Counted from the first letter of the stretch, positions 50,372 through 62,338 are shown. The stretch: DNA of 64,000 nt from Artemisia argyi (GCA_030686995.1 CM060685.1:130845823-130909822); one strand, 5' to 3'. Notes: a model not told the origin generated them from the letters alone. Numbers and translations are program-made.

Positions 50372-50589
50372 AAACTAATTTTTAAGTAGAAATGATTGAT
50401 TAATTGAAATGAAATGAAAGTAAATAACAAACGTAAATAAATGTAAGGTTGTAAGCAATAAGAGATAAATGTGCTAACCTAATTACTCCTCCTAAATCGC
50501 TTGTAATCATGTTTCCTATCAAACTAATCTTATGCTTTAGGTGGGGCGGACATATCTGTGGAGTTTGATAGACTCCTTGGATTGTTTTG

Positions 50590-51045
50590 AGCACTAGGGT
50601 TAATCAATAACAATGATAATAAACATGTACACGCAGCAGAATTAAAACAAATCAAAGTTATTGACAACAAGGTTTTTCCACAATAACCTCCAATTATTAT
50701 TTGATCAGAATAATAACGTGTTACCTAACTGTAACAGGGATCAAAGACACCTCTGACCTTGAAGGATACAAACACAAACCAACTCTAACCCTAGACGTTT
50801 ATAATCTACGTCTAGGTTACATACACACACACACCCACCTTTGACTACATTATGGAAGACATACTAAAAACCTGTACCCTATGTCTCTTTATATAATAGA
50901 GAATTAGGGTTTACAAAATACTACAGAAGACTAATAAATAAAATCTTCTTTAGCAAGCAAGTCCCTTGTATTTTTCCTTTGTCTTTTTAAGTCCTTCATG
51001 TTTCATTCTTTTTGTTTTGTATCATAAAATCTATAAAACCCAACA
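50590..51045 (-). repeat. Copia-like LTR remnant
   Basis: On the minus strand it starts TGTTGGGTTTTATAG at 51045, preceded by GAGATAT (polypurine-like, CTAGTGAGAT). TATATAAA lies at 50895-50888. The leader has a perfect 9-bp hairpin (50790-50798 with 50808-50816). The other end is not sharply defined. Confidence 0.5.
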
Positions 51046-52140
51046 ATATCTCACTAGGTTCATATGGTCAAGTTCCCTAGCCTATCTCCCCCGAATCCTG
51101 CCGGGAACCACAGGCACTACCCCATGCTAGTAAGCCGACATATGGTAGACGGCTTTGAGTCATTAAGTGCCACTACATGCTAGACTTATCTTTTATGGCC
51201 CGTTGTCACGATCATAGGCCATACTTTAACTACTTAAGTTCCTCCACCCCGGAAAGTGATCCTATGGTCAATTTGCACACAAGGTCCGTGGTTAGTTGTC
51301 ATCCCAACCATATCCTCGCAACCCAACTACGCTGGGGTCCTATAGTCAATTCCTCCAGCATACCAGGTATAACCGGGTGTTCTAAACTACCGTAATTAAA
51401 GGGTCACAAGATAAACTAAGCATGCACATACGTAAAAGCATTAAGAAAAGTACGAAAACATAATTAAAGCAATAAAAGATTCATAATTAGGCTAGCACCA
51501 GAGGTGCTTAGCCAATCATATTCAATAGAACACTCGAAACAATGTTTATACAAGCCATGAATTCGAAATATGAAATTAAATATGAAATGCTAAAACTTAT
51601 GGTAATTGAGGCCTGATTTCTCCCTTGGAAAGGCTCCGTATGCAGCTGTAGAAGGGCCTTTTGAATGCTCCAATGATCTCTGACTTTGTGTGTGAGAAAG
51701 TTGTATATCAAATGCTGAAATTAGGGACATATTTATAGGCCTGATCATTGCTACGGCGTAACTGAGAAATGTGTTACGTCATAGCTAGTGTAATCTTATC
51801 CAGATATGGAGATTACGGCGCAGTTGATGAAGCGTTATGCCATAACTCCAATATTAGGGTTTCTTCTACGTCGTAGTTATGAAACGTGTTATGTCGTAGC
51901 TAATTTCTTAGATCTTGGATTACTCTCTTAGTCTTTGTTATGCCATAGTTCCATAGCTATGTTACGACGTAGCCTTCCATCCAAAGGTTTAGTTGAAGAC
52001 TTGAATATGTTACGGCGTAGACCAGAGGTTTAGTTACGCCGTAACTCTTGGTCCGAGTTGACTTTGGTCTTCTTAATAAAATACCTATCTACAGCGTATT
52101 TAAGAAATGATGTTACGTTGTAGCTTCTTCTAGCATACTA
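51046..52140 (-). repeat. LTR-like remnant with TTACGGCGTAA motifs
   Basis: On the minus strand a motif cluster (52047-51751) is followed by a TATAAATA box (51737-51730) and a long noncoding leader (51720-51046). No LTR ends were located and no ORF is seen. Orientation is inferred from TATA and cluster order. Confidence 0.45.
51730..52047 (-). promoter_or_regulatory. Cluster of TTACGGCGTAA-type motifs upstream of TATA
   Basis: At least eight variants of TTACGGCGTAAC/TTACGTCGTAGC occur within about 300 bp, with arms TTACG/CGTAA around one base. This is the same design as TGACGGCGTCA in family 1 with one arm base changed. Confidence 0.5.
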
Positions 52141-53870
52141 TAATTTGTCTGTCTTCGCACATTCTTTCCAAATTCCTCGTCTCTTTAGCTCCTATGCTCA
52201 TTAGTAACCTGGATACAAAATGTAAAGAAATCAAAGTATATATCCATAATATAAGTAGAATAAACGAGCATAATAGGGGGAAATTGACACTTAAATATCA
52301 GGATTATTTGACGTCATCAGACTTCCCCACTGGAAGTATCAAACCCCAACTAGACCTTCCCCGATCTAGGCTTGATCACCAAGATACAAGACTTTACAAC
52401 CTTACAACCAAACTGAATGAATGATAGATGTTTGTTTAAACAAAGCCCTAACCTAACCTAGAGACTCGATTCTAATAGAAAAGGTATATATAAGAAGACA
52501 TTCGACAGAATTCACAAGAGTGTATTAAGTTCTTGTGAATCTCGCTTGCGGAAGAAGTGATATTTCAATTAAAGATAGAAGAGAAGTTTATATCACAATA
52601 AGATAATAGACTTAAATGGTTGAGAGAAAAGAAATTAGAGAGAAAGAATGTTTGACAAGAGGTAAGTAACAAATGACAAGTGTTGGGGACTTGGGGTATT
52701 TATAACCAAACCAACAAACATCCCAGACGCGCCTGGCGCACTAGTCATGCGCTGGCTCACCACCCAGCGTATCGGGTGTTATCCCGGGACTTTTGTAGGT
52801 TTTGTTTATTTATACCCGACTCTTGTTAAACCCCCAATTTCACTTCACCTTTGACCTTTCCAATAACATTCCAACACTCAAAGTGGGATAAGGTCAACCA
52901 ACTCATTTAGGCAAGGTTTTGGTATTTAAAACATTTGGTGAAATGAAAAGGGGTTTGGTCCAATTTTAAATAGAAAGAGAAGAACCATTTGACATTACAC
53001 ACTCGATAAAACTTTGGCTCCTATATTTGAAATTCAAATGTCAAATTCAAAAACTAGTTGTTACAAGATGAGTTATAAGATATGATAGGTTGAGTGTGTA
53101 AAATAGTTATGTAAGGGAGTGAGTTGGCAAAGTAAACCTTGGAGAGAAAGGTTATAGTGCGTGAGTGAGTGTGTAAGAGTTTGTCATAGAATGGGTTGGC
53201 AAAACTTGGAGAGGAAGGGTGTGAGTTGTTATTTGAATTTCAATTCAAATTAGAATAGGTGTAGGTGAGTGTATGTATAGGCGTTTGAGTGTGTAGGTGT
53301 GAGTGATTTCAAATTCAAATCTTGAGTGTTAAGATTATGTGAGAGGGATGAGTGTATAAGGAAGCAATTAACACCTTGTAAGACTGTGTAAGATATGTGA
53401 GTTGGCAATGAAAAGATAGAGAAGGCTTGGAGAAGGTAGATATGGGGTAGGTTCCTCCAATTTTAAATTCAAATTGTGAAGGTTGTGTATGTGTGAGAGT
53501 GGCGTGTGATTATGAGTGTGTGTGTGTGATTTAAATTCAAATTTGAATGTTAAGAGTGTATGAGAAATAGTAGAGGTATATGTATGTAAGAAAATGATAC
53601 CCCAATCTGAAAAACATATATGGAATGTGGTAATGGTGAATGAATGTTGGTGAAGAACAATGGTAGTGAATTTGAATTTGGATGATCATATGGCAAAGAG
53701 AATGTGTAGGAGATTTTGTTGGAATATAGGGGACAAAAGTACAAAAGTGTGTAAGGGAATGCAAGAGAATGTTTGTGTGTGTGTGTGGGGGGGGGGGGGG
53801 GAGATATTTGAAATACTCAAAAGAGGATTTATATTTCAATAACTTAAACTCAAGTATTCAAACTTGGTAA
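52141..53870 (-). repeat. LTR-like remnant with GC cluster and degenerate repeats
   Basis: On the minus strand GCGC-rich sequence (52790-52723, CCAGGCGCG, CCCGGGAT) precedes TATAAATA (52704-52697). Between 52980 and 53850 there is a purine-rich strand of loosely repeated phrases ('gagttggcaaa', 'cttggagagaaagg', 'ttcaaattcaaat', 'gtgtgagtgtg'), including a G run at 53788-53800. No coding sequence. Confidence 0.45.
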
Positions 53871-55389
53871 TTCTTAGTTAACCCACAATTAATCATTCAC
53901 TAATCATCTTGATGCAAGTAAGAAGAATGCTTTGCATCAAGGTAAATCACCATCTCATAAATGAGAGAATTGGGTTTACGTAAAGTGACCTCGATTTAAA
54001 TGACCAATTCCGGAGTAAAACTCGTTAAGTGGTTAGTAAAGATACACGAAAGGATTATGATCACTTGAATATTTTCTTTTAAAGTTCTAGCGAAAGTATA
54101 AATCTCATAGGTTTGAGGAAAAACAATTTTGCCTTGGCTCGAGGCTTTATAGAAACGTTTATGAGTTTGCCTTGGCTCGAGTCTCTATAAAAACGTTTAT
54201 GAGTTGACTTTTTTTTTCTTTTTTGTAAAATCGAGGACTTGATTTGGGCACATCTCTAAATCTAAATCTTAAAGTAGACTTCTCAAATATAATGTACGAA
54301 CATTAATTGAAAGAAGCACCTTAGTCAGGTAGGTAAGAGGAAAGCCGACTTGAAAAAATCGAAACTACATGGAATGTCGTGGCTAGTGCGTTGGCCATGT
54401 GTAGCTCGCGCCAGACACATAATTCCTTGGTTTTCACTTTTTGGTTATTGCTTGTGATTTTAAGTGTCTCGAATGTATATTTGTCATAATTAAAATATTA
54501 TAAGGGTCTTCTTGGTCATTATTGCACCAACACATTTATTTTTATTTTTGCTTTTGAAAGAAAGTAATGAAAGAGAAATAAATAGGTTTGTGCTGAAGAA
54601 GTGAGAAGAAAGGAAAATTTTTGTTTAATTTTTGAATATATGAGAAATGAAAAGAAGCACTTAACATTGTGTTCTCAAGTGGAGTAAAAGAACCGAAAGG
54701 TAGTGAGTAAAGGTGAAAAGAAAGTGAAAGTAAAACCAAAATAACCTATTTACTTTCACTTTCATTCCTAAAAAGAACGAACTTGGAGAATACTACTAAA
54801 TCACTTTCACTACCTTTCCTCCCTTTTACTCCACTTAACAAAACCTCTTCGCGCCAGCAGACAAAAAGAAGTAAAAAGAGGGAAAAAAATGCTTCTTCCA
54901 AAAAACAAATGACACCTATCTGAAGTTAACGTAGGATTACGGTAGTAGAAATTTATAATTGAAAAGTTGTATGACATTGATTATGGCTTACGAGTAATGC
55001 AATGACCGAATTTATAACGTAAGCGTATAAATTTACATATATAAAGATTTCCTTTACTTCTTTTTGTTTGCTCATGTCATTTGTATTTTTTATTTTTTAT
55101 TTTTGGAAGAAACAATTTTTTCTCTTTTTTTTTACTTCTTTTGTCTGTGGGTGTGCAAATATATTTGTTTGTTTGATTTTTTTTTTGCAAAGATAAATAC
55201 TTATTTTCACTTCTCACTTCAATTATTAGACATAAATTTTCATTTTTTATTTTTCACTTCTTCAACATAAACCTTATCTATTTCTCTTTTATTATTTTCT
55301 TTCAAAAGCATAAAAAATAACTAGTATTCTACCTTGCAGATGAAAACCTTAGATATGCCGCTCATTCTGTAAGTATCATCTATCTACTA
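53871..55389. other. Unassigned, with a direct repeat and a MITE-like inverted repeat
   Basis: A 38-bp direct repeat ('ttgccttggctcgag...aaaacgtttatgag') occurs at 54131-54168 and 54168-54205. An inverted repeat pairs 54674-54732 (AGTGGAGTAAAAG, AAAGGTAGTGA, AAAGTGAAAGTAAA) with 54750-54838. No ORF is supported. Confidence 0.5.
54665..54845. mobile_element. Inverted-repeat (MITE-like) segment
   Basis: Left arm AAGTGGAGTAAAAG...GAAAGTAAA and right arm TTTACTTTCAC...CTTTTACTCCACTT are complementary over most of 55-60 bp around an AT-rich centre. No clear target duplication. Confidence 0.5.
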
Positions 55390-56106
55390 TCTATATAAAA
55401 CAAGCTTTTAAAAAGCAATCTCTAACTCAAAATTGCTCTAAATTCGTCACGTGTAAATTCATTTTAATCAATGGCTTGGATGCATCCTCACAACAAAATA
55501 TTTAATGCCATAAATAATTTACCACAGTTTCCTAAAAACTTCATCTTTTACACAAAACCTAACCTAAAAATTACTTACACACACACACACACACACACAC
55601 CGGCTGCTAAATTGAGTTATCAAAATCATGAACCCTAACAAATGGATCGAATCAAAATAATATCCACATCAGTACCTTCATTTGATTGATTTGAAAGTTT
55701 TATATCAAAATCATAAACCCTAACAAATGGATCGAATCAAAACAATAAAAAATAATATATCTTTTTGGTGCAAAATTAAAAGGGAGCGTGTTGTTGTGGA
55801 TTAGATGGATCAACTACCGATGGCTAATTATTCCGAAGATAATGGATTAAATTTATAGTTTGGTATGAATTATCATAAGTGTTTTTTTACTTCTTTTTAT
55901 ATTGACTATTCATGTTCTTATTTTTTTTGTTTGGGGATAAATTTTTTAACCCTAATTTCACTTTCATGTCATGAAAACGATTATGTGTTTGACCTAATAG
56001 TTCACCAATTAATTTCGGATTTGGATAATTATTTAGTGGCTGAACTACTTATATTAGGGATCTTTGGGATTATCATAATAACATAGTTTATGTTCGGGTT
56101 GTTTGG

Positions 56107-56671
56107 GATTTCGTTCTAAACTTGCTGATATAAGTTTGCGAAGAAGTGCTACTTATGGAATTTGGAATTGTAGCTCAACACTCTTTACCATTCTATGCAT
56201 ATTATGTTCTTTCTATTCTTGCTTATGGGATAATTGAAGTACTCATGTTATATTCTTCTTGTCTATGAAAGATATAAAGTTTAACTTTGTGATTTAATTG
56301 AACATCCAATTTATAGGTTATTGTTGTGTTGATAGGAGGCATGTCCACTATTGCTAGTGATATAACAACTGAGAAACTTAAAAAGTTTGTGTTGTACAAC
56401 GAATGGCTGATTTACTTCACATGGTTTATGGGTGACAATTTATCGTTGTTAATGCAAGCTGTTGGTGCAAGCGAAAAAGTATTCCAAATGATGTATTTTG
56501 CCCCCAGCAATCGGTTCACATCCAAAGGCAAGAACTTCTTCTAATTCCTTAAACCACTACTTAATATTTCAACTAACAGCGCTTATTGATTGTCACAGGG
56601 TCAAAGTTGCAAGCTTGAAAGGTCGTATTAAATTTAGGAATGTCTCATTTAGTTATTCATCATGAGAAACA
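56107..56671 (+). pseudogene. ABCB26/TAP-like transporter fragment (three exons)
   Basis: Three exon pieces with introns retained match consecutive parts of plant half-size ABC transporters of the ABCB26 (TAP1-like) type. Piece one (about 56107-56200) reads SKLADISLRRSATYGIWN, then a 1-base shift and NTLYHSMH. Piece two (56317-about 56526, acceptor TATAG) reads VIVVLIGGMS, TTEKLKKFVLYNEWLIYFTW, GDNLSLLMQAVGASEKVF and ends RFTSK, with a GCAAG donor. Piece three (56599-about 56671, acceptor CACAG) reads GSKLQA, a shift, then LKGRIKFRNVSFSY and a stop. This covers the end of the membrane domain up to the start of the nucleotide-binding domain; the Walker motifs are missing. It is not functional. 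Confidence 0.82.
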
Positions 56672-56997
56672 GTAAGCTTCTAATTGGTCTCATAGCACTT
56701 GCTTTCTTTCTCACGAAAAAAGTAGTTATCTAAGTTTGAGTTTCCATTTTCTAAAATGGTACAGTTGGTAACACTTTTAAAAAAGTGTAATCAAACTTTA
56801 TTATTATAAAGATAATGTAACTAAATATCAATCGGTTCTAACGATTGACTGATTGAGTATTGATTGAGGTATTTTTTTTAAAGGTTACAACCTGTAGATT
56901 AAATAACTGGCACTGTCACTATAATGGCTACACCAATCAGTATGAGTAATTCAAAAATATAGTGGCTTACTCACTTTTGTATGTGTGAAAATCTTTA

Positions 56998-57797
56998 GGA
57001 ATACAAGATCTGGGGATGTGTTTGATGAACGTTATTTGTTACGATGTTTGCCATACTGGTCTACTCCAAATAAGAAATGATATCGGAATGTCGAATTACC
57101 CCATGGTTCCAGGGTAAGTTATTCATTAATCTCTACAAAAACCTTTTGTCATGGTACATGATTCCAATGATTTCGATTATGATTTTGGTTTATTGGTCTA
57201 TAACTCATAGTTACTCATAATTTTCCTAATGTCCTACTGATTTAAACTTCTTCAAACTAATTTCTTAAGGTTTATGGTTTGTTATTATAAGTCTTTACAT
57301 CATCAGATTGTCACATGTCTAGCCCCATGGTGTTATAATTATTATTTTTTTCATTTGGTACTTAGTATCTTATATTTTAAGGACAGTTTAAATAAAATAC
57401 GTATATAATCGATCACATCATTTTGGTGACTACCCAATGTAAATAATCAATTAGAAAACTACACTAAGTAGTTAACCGTATCGAAACAGTAGGCTTAACT
57501 GATATAAGATGGAATATTTGGATTCTCTAACATCTACAATAGTACACAAGATTTTAACATTCAAATTTTTAGTATATTCGGATTTTAGTCTTTTAGTTGT
57601 GGAGACATGTTAGCAAATACAATGTCGGAGACATCGTTGGAGTCAGGCATCTTGACTTCTGTTGCAACATTTGCCTCCCATGTGAGGCCGACGTGGAACA
57701 ATATTGCAACAACAAGATATGGACGTACTATGATGTTTACACCGATGGAAAACCTACTCAAGGTGGATTCTCGAACTCGACCGTCCTTCAGCAATAG
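56998..57797 (+). pseudogene. Cinnamyl alcohol dehydrogenase (CAD) fragment, two exons
   Basis: Exon piece one (56998-57113) contains VCHTGLLQIRNDIGMSNYP and MVPG followed by a GTAAG donor. Exon piece two (about 57597-57797) contains [12 protein letters not shown], a cysteine-rich stretch and [19 protein letters not shown] then PTQGGF. In the second piece the C-x2-C-x2-C-x7-C ligands of the structural zinc are kept. In the first, the catalytic-zinc motif CGVCHTD is altered (CYDVCHTG), so the active site is lost. The order and intron position fit plant CAD (medium-chain alcohol dehydrogenase, monolignol pathway). The rest of the gene is absent; a copia-like LTR begins 20 bp later. Confidence 0.82.
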
Positions 57798-57816
57798 GTA
57801 GTTGAACAAAGGGTAT

Positions 57817-58916
57817 TGTGGAAAACTAGAAGGGGGGTTGAATAGTTTTACCGGTTTTTCATTTTATTATCTTTTGAAACTTTTCGTTTAATCAAAGATA
57901 TGAACACAAAGACAATATATAACATGCAAGTATAAAGAAAGAAACGATCAAACCACAACACGAGTATTTATCGTGGTTCGGCTACAAGGATTCTTTTTCC
58001 TTGCCCTACGTCCACGCCCCGAGTATCCAACTCGAGAGTTTCTTTCACTAGTTAACAAGATCCTTTCACCGGCGGAGAAAACCTTACACGTCGCTTACAC
58101 GATTACCGACACTAAGCTAGATGTCGAGTTCTTTTACAAGGGTACAACCACTCCCGTTAGTTCTTTTACAATGGTACAACAACTCCAGTCACACTATGTA
58201 TTTTAAGGCCTAAAATACTAACCGATCACAACTGAAAACACACAATCAAATGAAGTGTAAACTACACAAAGTCTACACGATGCTAAGCTAACAAGTCTTG
58301 CAACGTTGTGTTGAATACTTGTAACTTTATATGAACTTGTGAACTTCTTTGCTACAAAATAAACTTCACATCAAAATGAAATGTTAAAGGGTTAGATGAA
58401 TGAAATGAATGTATGTGTGTGAAATGTAATGAGAAGTGATAAAGCCAAAATTCAAACAAATGGCTTGGTATTTATAGCAAAACCTTCAGCAGGTCTGGCG
58501 GATACGGCGAAACCCTCAGATGGGTTCCGCCCGTGTACCTCCAGGGTTCCGCCAGGCTGACAGAAGGTTTTGCAATAAATCTTTCCAAACCAACCAAGGT
58601 CACATCAACTTATTTCTAGTCAAACACACATTGAATCAAATTAGAATGCTTCCAAAAATGTGTAAGAGTTTATGGTAAGTCAAACACACAAACTTACCAT
58701 AAATGCATGATATGATGTTAACATTTTTCTATTTTAAGAAATATAAAAAGTGTTGTGTTTTATATGAAATGTAAATGTAGCAAATGTCTAATTATGCAAG
58801 TCTTTTAAACTAAAATTATGTTTTACTAGAAACTAAAGTTTACACTTTGTCGTTAACAAAACTTAGCAAAGATCGTAAAATATAAATAACGTTTTTAGGC
58901 GATATTTGTATTAACA
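57817..58916 (-). repeat. 3' LTR of element E
   Basis: 1100 bp. On the minus strand it starts TGTTAATACA. A GC-rich cluster of GGGTTCCGCC/GGCGGA motifs (58560-58493) precedes TATAAATA (58476-58469). The conserved leader block shared with element D occupies about 58085-57966. Confidence 0.8.
58469..58560 (-). promoter_or_regulatory. U3 GC cluster and TATA of element E
   Basis: GGGTTCCGCC occurs twice and its inverse GGCGAAACCC/GGCGGA occurs beside it, within 70 bp, directly upstream of TATAAATA on the minus strand. Confidence 0.5.
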
Positions 58917-58918
58917 AT

Positions 58919-59150
58919 CTCCCCCTTTTTGTTGATGACAAAACATAAACTTTGTTTTTAAGTAACTCACAAAATTTTAGTGTTTAAGACTTGAAAAAAA
59001 ATGTTATATTAAACTTGTTTTACTTAAGTGATGAAAATCATTTTAAGTTTATAAGTTTACAAATCATTCTCCCCCTTTTTATCGAAACAAAAAGTAGAAT
59101 AGCGAAGCGGAACTATGCACTTGCTCCCCCTTGGTTGATATTCCCCCTAA
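58919..59150 (-). other. Multiple polypurine tracts of element E
   Basis: On the minus strand CAAAAAGGGGGAG at the LTR boundary (58931-58919), TAAAAAGGGGGAG at 59081-59069, AAGGGGGAG at 59132-59124 and AGGGGGAA near 59148. Element D has the same multiplicity. Confidence 0.6.
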
Positions 59151-59328
59151 AAGGAGTGCCAAGATGGGAAACATGGATTTTGAACCTACAAAAAAATGGT
59201 TAGTTGGTGATAATGACACGTAATCAAGCTTGTAGTTACCACACTATATGACAATATAAGCAATCACAATCACAAGTCATATATGATCAACCAACAATGC
59301 AAATAAGATAGTAGAAAAAGATGTCATT

Positions 59329-60121
59329 TCATGTAAAATTTGACTTTAGACCTATTTTGAGCATTTGCTCACATTGTGAGCAAACATGGTGATGAGTGGG
59401 TGGAAACAGGTCGTTTGATGATGGTTGTGGTGGTGGGTTGGTGTTGGTTTCTTGAGTGGAGGATGGGTTTGGTATGGAGTCAAGCAAGGTTGTTTGAAAT
59501 TCCATTGCTTGATGGAGGTAATTTTCGACCATGCTTTGAATTTCCTCATAAAAAGGAAAGAAAGACTCAAAGGATTGGGATTGAGAATGTGGTGGAATTG
59601 GGTGATCATGGTTTTCAAAGTTAGGTTCTCCATATAGAGGACCATGGATGTCATTGAAGATAGGGTGAAACAACAATGGTTTTGGGTGGTGGTACTCTTG
59701 TTGTGGTGGTTGGTTGTGGACAAAAGGCTCATTTTGGTCAAGCAAAGGCCTTGGGTTTTGATTTGTCAAAGGTGGTGGATTTGTTGATCTTGGTGGAAGA
59801 TCATTAAGATCTTGGACAAAAGGATGTGGTGATGTTGGAGGAGACCCAAATAACTCCATTGGTTCAAGTTTAGGTAGTGTTGATGGTGATGGAGTTTTGG
59901 ATGTTTGGATTGGTGCACTTGGTGGAGTTGGGTCAATGGGTGATTTTGTTGATGGTGGAGTAGTGAGCTCATTAGGTCCTTTGGGTGATGGAGATAGAGA
60001 TGCAAGGTTTAGAAAATGTTCGTTTTTTATGGGTGAGGAGAATTCATCCGAGGATGAGGAACTCAAGTTGATTGTGTGGTTGGACCAAAGTGGTTTGACA
60101 CTTATGCGTGCGGTTCTCTGA
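59329..60121 (-). CDS. Proline-rich ORF of element E, incomplete at the N-terminus, function unknown
   Basis: The minus-strand frame is open from a stop near 60124 to a stop at 59329. It has no ATG near its start (the first candidate in frame is TTG at 60066), so it is probably the C-terminal part of a longer frame broken upstream. About 245-265 residues: a serine/acidic start (SSSSSDEFSSP), a long Pro/Thr/Ser stretch, a more ordered segment with FFPFYEEIQSMVENYLHQAM, a proline-rich linker and a CSQCEQMLKIG tail. Low complexity prevents a family call. It lies just upstream of the polypurine tracts, where SIRE-type copia elements carry an extra ORF. A related, more decayed copy is in element D. 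Confidence 0.5.
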
Positions 60122-60594
60122 ACGGGTCAAGATGGTTGAGAGGTTATTGTTGACTTTGTCATTGTAAAGATGGTTGGTTAGAGGTTTAGGATCAGAGATT
60201 GTGATGGTGATGGTGTGATTTGAGGGTGTTCTAAGATGGTTAAATTTATAGAGGTGAAGAAGTATGGGAAGGAGTGTTTGGATTTGATGTTTAACCATAC
60301 AAAAAGGGAGGTTGCTAATGATTTGGAAGATTAATGAGGGTTGTCAAATCATTGGAAGTCAATCCAATGAAAATGGTGAAAGAAGAAGACAAAGATTTGT
60401 ACTAAATGCTTAGTGGTTATGGAAAATTGGGTGAACATATATGTTTCAAGGATAGCAAGGAACCTTTGGAAGGGTTCCTTCCTTTATGGGTGAAGGTTCC
60501 TTAAGGTGGTTATGGTTAAATTTGAAATTTGGCGGGAAATGGTTTTCTATGAGTGATGTGCTATTTGTTAGTGCAAGTTTTAAATTTATAAGGA
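60122..60594 (-). other. Element E internal sequence, no clear ORF
   Basis: Continues the purine-rich (plus-strand) internal DNA of element E. Only short broken frames are present and nothing is recognised. Confidence 0.4.
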
Positions 60595-60857
60595 TGAGTT
60601 ACCAAATCTAGAAACAACACATACGAGCAAGTGTACTCGTCCGTTATAGCAAGATATGATGGTAAGTCAGGATCGTTCGCAGGGATTTGTGAGTGAATCG
60701 AAATATAAGTCTAAAAGTAAATCTCTAATGTACGCAAATAAGATAATAAGCAAATTCAATAAATTAAAAACTACACTTGTTTAGACTAGTTTTCTACTTA
60801 ATGACACACATGATTGTGATAACTTTTGATAACATGTTGGTTAAGATAATTAGATGG

Positions 60858-61596
60858 TGATCTAATCTATTGTTTCTACAAGTTAAACCTTCGTCAAGAT
60901 TTTAATTCATAAAAACAAGCTTTAGGTGTAAACCAATCAATTCAAGATCTATCCAAGGTTCATAAGGTATGGTGGATATCTTAAACACAAAACAAACTTT
61001 TATTACCAATCAAATACTCTTAGGAAATGGTCAATACAAAAGGTAACCTCTTCATAGACAAAAAGGTCACAATCGTTTATAAACATTTAAACTTTCGTCC
61101 TACTAAAGGTTTACAAACAATCTGATTTGATGTTTATAAAAGCATTCTCATTACAATCATACTTCTTGTTTCTTTGTTTAGTCAAGAATAATTATGGTGA
61201 AAAACAATCATTCATAGACAAATGATGTGATCTAATCTATTGTTTCTACAAGTTAAACCTTCGTCAAGATTTTAATTCATAAAAACAAGCTTTAGGTGTA
61301 AACCAATCAATTCAAGATCTATCCAAGGTTCATAAGGTATGGTGGATATCTTAAACACAAAACAAACTTTTATTACCAATCAAATACTCTTAGGAAATGG
61401 TCAATACAAAAGGTAACCTCTTCATAGACAAAAAGGTCACAATCGTTTATAAACATTTAAACTTTCGTCCTACTAAAGGTTTACAAACAATCTGATTTGA
61501 TGTTTATAAAAGCATTCTCATTACAATCATACTTCTTGTTTCTTTGTTTAGTCAAGAATAATTATGGTGAAAAACAATCATTCATAGACAAATGAT
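60858..61596. repeat. Perfect 370-bp tandem duplication
   Basis: 60858-61227 and 61228-61596 read identically wherever compared, from 'tgatctaatctattg' to 'catagacaaatgat'. It is very recent, or an assembly artefact. Confidence 0.9.
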
Positions 61597-62105
61597 TATA
61601 ACTAGTTGAGTACTAACAAATCTTTCGACCTTTGAAACTATTATCAATTAGTTAACCTTGGCTAAACAAATGTCACGATGAAACTTAAGGTACAATTGGT
61701 TCTTAGGATTGACTTGAAATTGAATTAAAACATGTTATCACAATCATCACTATCACTAAGTATAAAACATCATCAAAACAAGTGTAAAAAGATTACTAGC
61801 CACTCATAGCAAACATGCAAATAAACTCAGAATATTTAACATAAGAATCCATGGTTATAAGTCTTACAATGCTTTGAAATTGATAACAAATGACAAGGTA
61901 TTGATAACCTAAGAGTTGGTGATGATTTCTTGAGATTTTCGGACTCCAAATGTTGCTTCCTTGGTCCTCCAAAGTTCCTGGTTCTTTCTGCACGAATTTT
62001 CCTCCTTAGAGAGCTAGAAGATGATAATAATTGTGTGTGTAATGAGAGTTAATGGTATCTTCAATGGTGTGTTCAATGGTATCTTGAGTTATGCACTTTT
62101 GAGGT

Positions 62106-62338
62106 CCTTATAGGCTTGTCCAACACTCTTGGTAATAAATAGGAACTTAAATGCTTGAACTTGGACAATAAGACATTAAAAAGGGCCTAGAATCATGGGA
62201 CAAAAGACCAAGATTCGTGCACAAAAGTTGGCAAAAACATGCAGTAGTGGCCATCCGATCGATTGCGGGTTGGTACCGATCGGATGGAGAAAAGTCATTA
62301 TGGCAATCCGATCGGTTTCACTCCAACCGATCGGATGG
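62106..62338 (-). promoter_or_regulatory. U3 CCGATCGG cluster and TATA of element F
   Basis: Four CCGATCGG or CCGATCGA cores, two extended to CCGATCGGATGG, lie at 62251-62338. On the minus strand they precede a TATAAGG box (62112-62106) by about 140 bp. Confidence 0.5.

Larger units (their letters stand above)
55390..57816 (+). mobile_element. Candidate Helitron 5' part carrying two captured gene fragments
   Basis: TCTATATAAAACAAGC at 55390, after host A, matches the TC-start and TATATAAA pattern of plant Helitrons. Downstream on the same strand are exon-intron fragments of two unrelated genes (ABCB26-like, CAD-like), the usual signature of Helitron capture. A 40-bp phrase around 'aaccctaacaaatggatcgaa' is repeated 84 bp apart (55618, 55702) after an (AC)n tract (55579-55600). 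The 3' end would lie beyond the later insertions. Confidence 0.5.
57817..60594 (-). mobile_element. Copia-like element E, 3' part only
   Basis: The 3' LTR (58916-57817, minus) is related to that of element D, sharing the CCTTCTAGTTTTCCACA end and the GTGGTTCGGCTACAAGGA block. It is preceded by polypurine tracts (58931-58919 and others) and a proline-rich ORF. The element is cut at 60594 by the LTR of another element. The left flanking pentamer is GGTAT; the partner lies outside the window or is lost. Confidence 0.75.

Noticed and set aside
57585..57809. Minus-strand ORF over the CAD fragment
   Set aside because: It is the shadow of the CAD exon on the plus strand, whose zinc-ligand spacing and motifs are clear.
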